Positions 1 through 5,613 of a stretch of DNA of 5,645 nt are shown here, piece by piece. The DNA comes from Candidatus Zhuqueibacterota bacterium 4572_119 (GTDB lineage Bacteria; Zhuqueibacterota; Zhuqueibacteria; Thermofontimicrobiales; Thermofontimicrobiaceae), in contig NBLI01000135.1 of NCBI GenBank assembly GCA_002084535.1, forward strand, positions 1-5,645. Direction: 5' to 3'. The first letter of the stretch is position 1; the number at the start of each line of letters is the position of its first letter. The notes beneath the pieces were generated by a model that saw only the letters and a list, made by a program, of their open reading frames with translations, had not been told where the DNA came from and searched no databases. The position numbers and the translations under genes were made by a program.

Positions 1-1
1 G

Positions 2-46
2 TAATTGTTGATACTATATAGGAAATCAATAAATATAATTGTTGAT
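2..46. repeat. Pair of 11-base direct repeats, TAATTGTTGAT
   Basis: TAATTGTTGAT occurs at 2-12 and again at 36-46, 34 bases apart. Being at the window edge, further copies could lie outside. In A+T-rich DNA a single pair may be chance. Confidence 0.45.
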
Positions 47-121
47 GGCACAATTTATTATTTAGTTGAAGTGTACGACATCTCTGTCTGCCACCAGTAA
101 CTGATATATTACAATTTGATA

Positions 122-153
122 GTAAAATATTTTACCGATTGGGTCGCCTAATC
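122..153. repeat. Perfect 14-base palindrome followed by a 7-bp hairpin
   Basis: GTAAAATATTTTAC (122-135) is a perfect palindrome. Directly after it GATTGGG (137-143), TCG, CCTAATC (147-153) forms a 7-bp stem with one G-T wobble, followed by AACAAAAAAAA. The palindrome could be a protein-binding site, but in A+T-rich DNA it may be chance. The stem is followed by A rather than T on the plus strand, so it is not an intrinsic terminator in that direction. Confidence 0.3.
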
Positions 154-176
154 AACAAAAAAAAGTATTAATTTTT

Positions 177-220
177 AGCTGACAGCTATTTGCTAAAAGC
201 TGTTTCAAGTTTCTTGAAAG
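177..220. repeat. Composite intergenic repeat, copy 1 (four heptads plus palindrome)
   Basis: Positions 177-204 split exactly into four 7-mers of the form WGCTNNN (for example AGCTGAC, AGCTATT). The last one begins the 23-base segment 198-220, which is identical to 374-396. Inside it is the perfect inverted repeat TTTCAAG (203-209), TTT, CTTGAAA (213-219). Outside that stem AGC (198-200) can pair with GCT (222-224) across a 2x2 mismatch. TTTTAGC (173-179) can also pair with GCTAAAA (192-198). Confidence 0.8.
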
Positions 221-226
221 TGCTGG

Positions 227-248
227 AGATTCGCCAAAAAACGAATCT
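227..248. repeat. Hairpin AGATTCG-loop-CGAATCT with A-rich loop
   Basis: A perfect 7-bp inverted repeat (227-233 with 242-248) encloses the 8-base loop CCAAAAAA. It lies directly after repeat copy 1. Its left arm and loop resemble 292-306, suggesting that it is part of a larger repeated unit. Confidence 0.55.
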
Positions 249-293
249 GATTTTATGTAAGATACTTTTTTTTAAATCATGAAATTCAAGTAT

Positions 294-310
294 CCGCCAA
301 AAATCGGTGG
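294..310. repeat. Hairpin CCGCC-loop-GGTGG, related to the hairpin at 227-248
   Basis: CCGCC (294-298) pairs with GGTGG (306-310), with one G-T wobble on the plus-strand RNA, around a 7-base A-rich loop. The stretch 292-306 matches 229-243 at 13 of 15 positions (ATYCGCCAAAAAWCG). Confidence 0.4.
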
Positions 311-345
311 AACTGGAACGACACAACATAACTAATTGTATTTTA

Positions 346-399
346 AGCTAATAGCTAACTGCTAATTTCTAATAGCTGTTTCAAGTTTCTTGAAAGCTA
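346..399. repeat. Composite intergenic repeat, copy 2 (five heptads plus palindrome)
   Basis: Positions 346-380 split exactly into five 7-mers (AGCTAAT, AGCTAAC, TGCTAAT, TTCTAAT, AGCTGTT). The last one runs into TTTCAAG (379-385), TTT, CTTGAAA (389-395), the same palindrome as copy 1 and in the same orientation. Here the stem can be extended by TAGC (373-376) pairing with GCTA (396-399), leaving a 2-base bulge, giving 11 paired bases. On the minus strand it lies about 50 bases after the kinase stop but has no T-run behind it. Confidence 0.8.
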
Positions 400-446
400 C
401 AATATTTTTCCGTAAAAAACCATAATTTTATTTCCGTATGAATTAA

Positions 447-1538
447 CTACCCATAAACAATAAAATCAGTTTTTACTCCGCTGTCAATTTCAACAATATA
501 ACTCTTTCCACCGGCTTGTTTTATAGCGGAGACGACTTCTTCCGCGTTTTCCGGTGTGTAAGCAAACATGCAACCTCCACCGCCTGATCCGTTTAATTTA
601 CCGCCACAGGCTCCCGCTTTTTTTGAGGCTGCAATCATTAGATCAAGCTTGCTGGTGGATATTTTTAATTTATCCTTCAATATTTGATGACCATAAAAGA
701 GCATGTCGCCTAATTTTTCGCGGGTTAAGGTGTTGTTTTCAAATTCGCTGAGAGCTTTGGTAGTTAAATCCCTATTTTCTATTGTACCTTGTAGCAGCAA
801 TTTTTTATCATGCGGTATATCTTTGAATTTTCTTTCAATATCGTGCCATTGGCATTTTTTCAAATCAAACTCTTTTTTCTGTTCATTAATTTGATGTAGC
901 AAACCCTGAACACCACCTTTTACCCGGCTCAAAATCCCTTTTGTATCCTTTGCTTCAAGGGAATCGCCCAGCACAAATTGACCCAAATTAGTTTGGAGCT
1001 GCTTGATTTTGATATTGTTATCAAAATCGATAAATAAAACGCCGCCAATGCTGGTGGCAAAATGATCCATCTTACCACCGGGTTCAGCAAATTCCAAAAC
1101 TTCAGCCTGATGAGCCAAGCGAGCGATTTCGAGTGGATTGTCACGCCGGTAATCTTTGGCAATGGTAAGCAAAAACTTAATCCAGGCGACTATCATCGCA
1201 GAAGAGCTGGATGTTCCTGAATTAATCGGGATATCTCCCCGTATTTCACAGTCATATCCACAGGGAATCACAACTCCCTGACGCAACAATATATTCACAG
1301 CGCTACGAAGATAGTCCCTTTCTTTGTTATATTTCAATTCATGTTCGATTGGAAATTCATCCGATTCATTTAAATCGGGCATCTCAAATTTAAATATTTT
1401 ATCATTTCTTTTTACACCGGATACATAAATTCTTAAATTAATCGCTGCTGTGATAACCGGAAGAGACAGGTAATCCTGATGCTCACCAAACAGGCAAATT
1501 CTTCCCGGTGCTGATATTTGCAATTTTGATATTTTCAA
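447..1538 (-). CDS. GHMP-family sugar kinase, galactokinase-like, 363 aa, TTG start
   Basis: A cytoplasmic small-molecule kinase with all three GHMP motifs. Motif 1 is P11-G-R13-I-C-L-F-G-E19-H20-Q-D22-Y; R, E, H and D have the same spacing as the sugar-binding R-x5-E-H-x-D of galactokinases. Motif 2, the ATP-binding loop, is PINSGTSSSSAM (104-115). EPGGKMD158HF (152-160) puts Asp at the place of the galactokinase catalytic base. Motif 3 is KLNGSGGGGCMFAY (314-327). Length is close to that of bacterial galactokinases, but motif 1 differs from the usual GRxNLIGEHTDY and the middle of the protein (about 190-260) looks different. The product is likely a sugar-1-phosphate feeding nucleotide-sugar synthesis, which would suit the flippase and acyltransferase upstream. 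The substrate could be galactose, a heptose, fucose or another sugar, and mevalonate-type substrates cannot be excluded. It lies 66 bases after dinB on the same strand. Family call is firm; substrate is open. Confidence 0.85.
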   Translation of the reverse strand: MKISKLQISAPGRICLFGEHQDYLSLPVITAAINLRIYVSGVKRNDKIFKFEMPDLNESDEFPIEHELKYNKERDYLRSAVNILLRQGVVIPCGYDCEIRGDIPINSGTSSSSAMIVAWIKFLLTIAKDYRRDNPLEIARLAHQAEVLEFAEPGGKMDHFATSIGGVLFIDFDNNIKIKQLQTNLGQFVLGDSLEAKDTKGILSRVKGGVQGLLHQINEQKKEFDLKKCQWHDIERKFKDIPHDKKLLLQGTIENRDLTTKALSEFENNTLTREKLGDMLFYGHQILKDKLKISTSKLDLMIAASKKAGACGGKLNGSGGGGCMFAYTPENAEEVVSAIKQAGGKSYIVEIDSGVKTDFIVYG

Positions 1539-1604
1539 ACGAATACCTTTTTATTTATACTGAAATGACAGCAAGTCATTCGCACGATGCATGTAAAAAC
1601 AAGC
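1539..1604 (-). other. Intergenic gap between dinB and the kinase gene with a small inverted repeat
   Basis: This is the only real gap between the coding genes. It contains AATGAC-AGCAA-GTCATT at 1564-1580 (6-bp perfect stem, 5-base loop) and, downstream of it in transcription order, TATAAAT and then AAGG. The stem is not followed by a T-run on the minus strand, so it is not a normal intrinsic terminator. TATAAA could be a -10 element, but no good -35 sequence sits at the right distance. The stem may be an RNA structure affecting the kinase start, or chance. Confidence 0.35.
1546..1549 (-). promoter_or_regulatory. Ribosome binding site for the GHMP kinase (supports the TTG start)
   Basis: On the minus strand AAGG, within AAAAAGG, lies 7 bases before TTG at 1538. 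An in-frame TAA lies just upstream (around 1555-1557), no ATG or GTG lies between it and the TTG, and the conserved motif PGRICLFGEH begins only 10 codons after the TTG, so the TTG is the best supported start. Confidence 0.55.
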
Positions 1605-2816
1605 TCACGCCGGAACATCGCCGTCATCAATTCGTCTCGAATGTTTATCCATTATACTTGCTTTTTTAATCGAATCCGCGCCAAATTTATCCTGAACCTT
1701 ATCGATTAGCTGGTCGATTTTTTGATCGTCCCTGTTATTTACATCAAATAAACCCAGTTGATCCCCACATTCTGTATTAAAGTTTGAAACTGCCACCCCA
1801 AGCAGTCTAATCTTTTTTTCGTTTCTTTCGAATTGCTTGTATAAGCTCAGGCAGGTTTGGGTAATTATTTCTGATGAGTCAATGAAACTGTTATAGCTAT
1901 GTGACCTCGTGAAAGTTGAAAAATCCTGCAAACGTATTTTCAAAGTGACTGTTTTACCTTTATAGGTTTTATTTCTCAAAATCCGACTTACGTTATCTGC
2001 CAGTCCGGTAATCGTTTCGATTAATATTGAATCATCTCCTACATCATCCATAAATGTATTTTCCAGGCTTACAGATTTAACTTTGCGTGAGATTTCAACA
2101 TCCCTGTCATCAATTCCATTCGCTAAATTCCAGAAATGCAGCCCCACATTTCCCATTTTTTTGACAACCTGATTTCGCGGTAATTTCGCCAATTTTCCAA
2201 TAGTATCGATACCGATAGATTTCAATTTTTTTTCAGTTTTAACACCAACTCCCCACATTTTTGAAATCGGTAAAGGAAACAAAAAATCCAGTACCTCCTC
2301 TGGTTCTACCACTACCAACCCATCCGGCTTGTCCAAATCAGACGCAATCTTGGCAATGAATTTATTTGGAGCCACTCCAACAGAAGCAGTTAGTCCGGTT
2401 TTTTCCAGTATTTTCTTTTTGATTTCTCTGGCAATCTTTATTGGTTCACCAAACAGGCGGATACAGCCACTCACATCTAAAAAAGCCTCATCGATACTGA
2501 TCGGCTCTACCATCGGGCTAAAATCATTAAATATTGCGTGAATTCTACGGGACATTTCCACATATCGTCTCATTCTGGGAAAGACATATACAGCTTGAGG
2601 GCAGCGTTTATATGCCCTCGAAATGGGCATCCCGGAATGAATGCCATATTTCCTGGCTTCATAATTACATGTCGATACAACTCCCCTGCCTTTGCCATCT
2701 TTGGGATCAGCGCCGACAACAACCGGTTTGCCACAGTATTCAGGATGATCCAATTCCTCGATAGCCGCGAAAAAAGCATCCATGTCAATATGTAAAATGA
2801 CTTGCTTGTTTTTCAT
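1605..2816 (-). CDS. dinB: DNA polymerase IV (Y-family translesion polymerase), 403 aa, complete
   Basis: A Y-family error-prone polymerase that copies past lesions and rescues stalled forks. The palm carries HIDMDAFFAAIE (9-20), with D11 as first metal ligand and F16 at the steric-gate position that excludes ribonucleotides, and SIDEAFLDVSG (107-117), with catalytic D109/E110. The finger region has YEARKYGIHSGMP (52-64). A helix-hairpin-helix thumb follows around PISKMWGVGVKTEKKLKSIG (183-202), then the little-finger domain (about 245-355) with FTRSHSYN-type strands. QLGLF (363-367) fits the beta-clamp binding consensus QLxLF and is followed by the common tail ending in a DKFGADSIKKAS-like stretch. 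All key residues are present, so it should be active. The ATG overlaps the flippase stop as ATGA, implying translational coupling; no strong Shine-Dalgarno is visible. I see no own promoter or LexA-type operator before it, unlike SOS-controlled dinB genes, but the SOS box of this taxon is unknown. Confidence 0.96.
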   Translation of the reverse strand: MKNKQVILHIDMDAFFAAIEELDHPEYCGKPVVVGADPKDGKGRGVVSTCNYEARKYGIHSGMPISRAYKRCPQAVYVFPRMRRYVEMSRRIHAIFNDFSPMVEPISIDEAFLDVSGCIRLFGEPIKIAREIKKKILEKTGLTASVGVAPNKFIAKIASDLDKPDGLVVVEPEEVLDFLFPLPISKMWGVGVKTEKKLKSIGIDTIGKLAKLPRNQVVKKMGNVGLHFWNLANGIDDRDVEISRKVKSVSLENTFMDDVGDDSILIETITGLADNVSRILRNKTYKGKTVTLKIRLQDFSTFTRSHSYNSFIDSSEIITQTCLSLYKQFERNEKKIRLLGVAVSNFNTECGDQLGLFDVNNRDDQKIDQLIDKVQDKFGADSIKKASIMDKHSRRIDDGDVPA

Positions 2817-4306
2817 CGTTTAGATATCTTTTTGCTAAGTAAATTTCTAAATAAATCGATTTCCCCTGGTTCAAAAATCTTCAAAAAGAACGCGAGTATA
2901 AAATAAAAACCAACTAACAATATTTTTGCAGCCGCTTCAAAAGGCAGGTTAATTTCAGCGTAAATTAGATAAATGAATACACAAATAATTCCAATTTTTG
3001 CTATTTTTTGGAACTCATATTTTATATAATAGTACTGTCTTGAAATAAAATATATTAAAAAGGTCATGGATAAATATGAAAAAACAGTTGCGCAAGCAGC
3101 GCCCATAATACCGTATTTTGGAATTAATAATAAATTTCCCAAAATGTTTATTATCGCCCCTGTTCCTGTGGTAACCACCAATAATTTTGTTTTTTCTTTT
3201 AAATAGATACCAACCAAAAAGTTTAAATAAAATCCATAGGCAATGTACGCGAGTGTTACCAGGGGAACGATTTGCGTACTTCCCCAATATTCTTCACCAA
3301 AAATTGTAAAGCCAAATATTTTGAATCTCACGATTTGGTTTATATACATTGTAACAACAAGAAATAAAACACCACAAATCAGTGCAAAGTAAGTTAGTAT
3401 TTTTGAGAATATTTCCTTGGCGTTTTCCTGTATCGCGGTTGAAATAAAAAAAGGAATCCAGGCAAATTGAAACGCGTTGATAAATAATTTCACAATCAAT
3501 CCAAGCTTGTAGCCGGCGCCGTATATTCCCGATGCTTCCAGGCTGATTATTTCTTTGATAAATATTCGATCGATGGAATTCATAACCACAATCGACATTG
3601 TCGCTGGAATAAAAGGCAGCCCAAATCTCAACATTTTTTTATAAATTGCCGCAGAGAAACTACATCTTAAACGCTTAAAAGTGAACGGAAGCATTAATAA
3701 AAAAATGAGTGCAGAAGAAAAAATATTAGCCAAAAAAATCCCCTTCACTCCCAAAGATAATTTCCCAACAAAAAATATATTAAAAATAAGATTAAACGCC
3801 ACATTCGCCACGCTGAAAAAAGCGTACCCCACTGTCTTTTCTTCGGCGCGAAAAATGTTGATGGACAAAAGCGCTAAAGCATCAAATGTCAAAATAGCGA
3901 CACTGTACAAAACTAAGTAATGATAATCACTGGAATCGAATAACGCCAATGCGACTGGTTTTCTTAATAAGAAAAGAATAGTTGAAAATATCATGGATGT
4001 CATCAAAGTAGCAAAAAATGCGGTGGAGAAAAAATCATGTTTTTTCTCCCGATCTTTTTCCTGGATATAAAATTGAAGATAGGCGATATTTAATCCATAA
4101 GAATAGATAATCGCCGTAATCGCCAGGAATGTAAATAATTGCGTCGCGATTCCGTATTCAAATTTATTAACAAAATTGGTATGAATAGGCAGCAGCAAAA
4201 TTGACAATGACTTTGTCAGTACATGCCCGACGCCATAAATCGTGGAATGCTTTGTTAGTTTTAATAATGCTTTGAGAGTAGATCTTTCAGCCATTATAGA
4301 AGCCAT
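2813..4306 (-). CDS. Polysaccharide/oligosaccharide flippase, MOP (MVF/Wzx-like) family, about 497 aa
   Basis: This is an inner-membrane protein with roughly 12-14 hydrophobic segments spread over its whole length, separated by short Lys/Arg-rich loops, as in Wzx/RfbX and other MVF members of the MOP exporter superfamily. These proteins flip undecaprenyl-linked glycan units from the cytoplasmic to the periplasmic face. Family-like stretches are the N-terminal amphipathic lead into IYGVGHVLTKSLSILLLP (about 23-40), GLPFIPATMS (about 219-228), DRIFIKEIISLEASGIYGAG (about 236-255), and LLLIPKYGIMGAACATVFSY (about 402-421). Length is normal for the family. The start at 4306 overlaps the upstream gene by 13 bases. 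The second Met (codon 5, ATG at 4292-4294) overlaps the upstream stop as TAATG and is an equally good or better start; neither has a strong Shine-Dalgarno. The substrate cannot be read from sequence. It could also be called a teichoic-acid or O-antigen transporter; the transporter superfamily itself is clear. Confidence 0.88.
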   Translation of the reverse strand: MASIMAERSTLKALLKLTKHSTIYGVGHVLTKSLSILLLPIHTNFVNKFEYGIATQLFTFLAITAIIYSYGLNIAYLQFYIQEKDREKKHDFFSTAFFATLMTSMIFSTILFLLRKPVALALFDSSDYHYLVLYSVAILTFDALALLSINIFRAEEKTVGYAFFSVANVAFNLIFNIFFVGKLSLGVKGIFLANIFSSALIFLLMLPFTFKRLRCSFSAAIYKKMLRFGLPFIPATMSIVVMNSIDRIFIKEIISLEASGIYGAGYKLGLIVKLFINAFQFAWIPFFISTAIQENAKEIFSKILTYFALICGVLFLVVTMYINQIVRFKIFGFTIFGEEYWGSTQIVPLVTLAYIAYGFYLNFLVGIYLKEKTKLLVVTTGTGAIINILGNLLLIPKYGIMGAACATVFSYLSMTFLIYFISRQYYYIKYEFQKIAKIGIICVFIYLIYAEINLPFEAAAKILLVGFYFILAFFLKIFEPGEIDLFRNLLSKKISKR

Positions 4307-5613
4307 TCTGTAGATTTTAAAGGTATCATCGCGGTTTGTTTATTTTCACCCGGATTTTGATAAATTTTAAATTTGAGTGGTTTATCCTTGAAAAAGATAA
4401 GTACTTCTTTATCACCTGGTGCAATAAAACTCAATCCAGCTAAATCAGAAACCGCCAATTCAAGTTTAGATTCATGTTTAATTTCATCTTTTATATTAAT
4501 TTGGTAATGTGTCTCTGTTTCTGAAAAATTCCAGTTCAATGAATTGTAAACATAATTATAAGTTAGCAATCTGCTTGTTGTTTCAATCCACAAATCTCCG
4601 GATAAATACAAATCTTTTAACTGGTGAAATTTATCAATAACTGGTAAAGATAAAGCGCCTGGGTCAGCTTTATTCAATTTGTCACCTAAATGTATATAAA
4701 CAACCAAATAACCTTTTTTTTCAAGTAATCGCTCTAACACCCTGTTGTTCAAGAGAAGGGTTAAATGTTCCTGCCAATCAAATCTGCCATTTCCAAACCT
4801 AATAAATTTTTTCAGGTTGTTTCCGTCCCGAAGTGTTTCAGTTTTCATCAGTTCATTGTTTGAATTATATGGCTGCCATGGAGTGAAGTGATGTTTGAAA
4901 AAATTAAAATAATTTTTGTCAACGAATGATAAAATCCCTTTGGCTGTAATTTTTATCTTTGGTTTGAAGCCGGTAAATAAAGGACTATTCCAATATGCTT
5001 CTCCAAAATGAAACTTTCTATCCTGGCCCACGATGCTGGTCAGGGAAGCCTCGCTATCCCAAAAGAACTGAATCCCATGTTTCATTAGAAGATCTAAATG
5101 GTAAAAATCGGTTTTTTCTTTTGTTAGTTCACTTTTTTTAATTTTAATATCGCCTTTGCCTGCGGAATATTGTCCAATATTCTGTGCGCTCTCGACCCCT
5201 CCGTGATTTGTCCAAACTTTAATTTTTAAGCGATGTTTCTCTAATTCGTTAAGCGCCTGGTCAGCTAAAGCTCTTGAAAAATCATTCACATCAGCAAAAT
5301 TGCCATAGCCATGCATCACATCTAAAATTCCCGCCCGAATCAATTCCCGCATGACCGGGGCAATTTTTGATTCAATACCATTTTTGTCTTTAAAATAGGA
5401 AAAAGCGGCATCCCTTAAATTCGGCTGGTCATACATCCAAAAAGAACTTGAAATTGGTAAACTAAGCCCCCTGCCAAAGTCACTTTCCTTTTCAGAATTC
5501 AAAAAGGTGTGAATTTTAAGAAAATTATCCCACGAAGTACCATCGATGTCACTGCAAATCGCCAGCCCCGCGTTATACGGATGGGGAAATTTTTTGAGCT
5601 TGATTTTGCTCAC
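4294..5613 (-). CDS. Divergent polysaccharide-deacetylase-like (NodB-fold) protein, 439 aa, GTG start
   Basis: The protein is cytoplasmic-looking, with no signal peptide or membrane segment. Its order of motifs resembles carbohydrate esterase family 4 / NodB-like barrels: a hydrophobic strand ending in an Asp pair (D22-I-D24-G) near the N terminus; L-D-V-M-H101-G-Y-G-N105-F at the place of the H-(S/T)-x-x-H metal motif; K-V-W-T-N136-H137-G-G on a following strand; Y171-H172-x-D174 before FFWDSEA; and VVYIHLGD (about 304-311) on a late strand. The last 80 or so residues look beta-rich and may be an accessory domain. Asn stands where the second motif-2 His is expected, so metal binding and deacetylase activity are uncertain. 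The D-x-D-G-T string also resembles HAD motif I, but I do not see a convincing set of the other HAD motifs. Context (acyltransferase tail upstream, flippase downstream overlapping by 13 bases) suggests a role in building or editing a surface glycan. The fold is inferred; no specific function is claimed. Confidence 0.6.
   Translation of the reverse strand: MSKIKLKKFPHPYNAGLAICSDIDGTSWDNFLKIHTFLNSEKESDFGRGLSLPISSSFWMYDQPNLRDAAFSYFKDKNGIESKIAPVMRELIRAGILDVMHGYGNFADVNDFSRALADQALNELEKHRLKIKVWTNHGGVESAQNIGQYSAGKGDIKIKKSELTKEKTDFYHLDLLMKHGIQFFWDSEASLTSIVGQDRKFHFGEAYWNSPLFTGFKPKIKITAKGILSFVDKNYFNFFKHHFTPWQPYNSNNELMKTETLRDGNNLKKFIRFGNGRFDWQEHLTLLLNNRVLERLLEKKGYLVVYIHLGDKLNKADPGALSLPVIDKFHQLKDLYLSGDLWIETTSRLLTYNYVYNSLNWNFSETETHYQINIKDEIKHESKLELAVSDLAGLSFIAPGDKEVLIFFKDKPLKFKIYQNPGENKQTAMIPLKSTEWLL

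Larger units (their letters stand above)
1..446. other. Gene-free, repeat-rich intergenic region downstream of the kinase
   Basis: I find no convincing gene on either strand. The longest frame noticed is 47 codons on the minus strand (ATG at 327-329 to TAG near 189-191); it has no ribosome binding site and runs into a repeat copy. The region holds two copies of a composite heptad-plus-palindrome repeat, two further hairpins, short direct repeats and A/T runs (A8 at 157-164, T8 at 266-273). No canonical terminator (stable stem directly followed by a T-run) follows the kinase stop on the minus strand. Confidence 0.7.

Noticed and set aside
157..198. Stem TTTTAGC/GCTAAAA followed on the minus strand by T8 as a terminator.
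   Set aside because: The loop is 12 bases and 8 bases separate the stem from the T-run; too weak to call.
189..329. A 47-codon minus-strand frame beginning MLCRSSSTDF with FWRI occurring twice.
   Set aside because: It has no ribosome binding site, and its repeated FWRI comes from the 15-base DNA repeat. It overlaps repeat copy 1 and shows no protein feature, so it is probably a by-product of the repeats.
373..399. Palindrome of repeat copy 2 as an intrinsic terminator for the kinase transcript.
   Set aside because: No T-run follows the stem on the minus strand, and the same palindrome occurs again further downstream, so a repeat element explains it better.
1..446. CRISPR array.
   Set aside because: Repeats are only two copies of heptad tracts and palindromes without regular unique spacers, and no cas genes are present.
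554..894. Plus-strand open frames inside the kinase gene and similar ones inside dinB and the flippase.
   Set aside because: They are antisense or shifted frames of strongly supported genes, with no recognisable protein features.
1546..1604. A sigma-70 promoter for the kinase using TATAAA.
   Set aside because: No acceptable -35 hexamer occurs 16-18 bases upstream, and A/T-rich hexamers are common here.
5530..5555. HAD-superfamily phosphatase, based on the SDIDGT motif of the 4294-5613 protein.
   Set aside because: I could not place HAD motifs II-IV convincingly (the late GDKLNKAD lacks the expected acidic spacing), and the His-containing motifs suit a NodB-like protein better.
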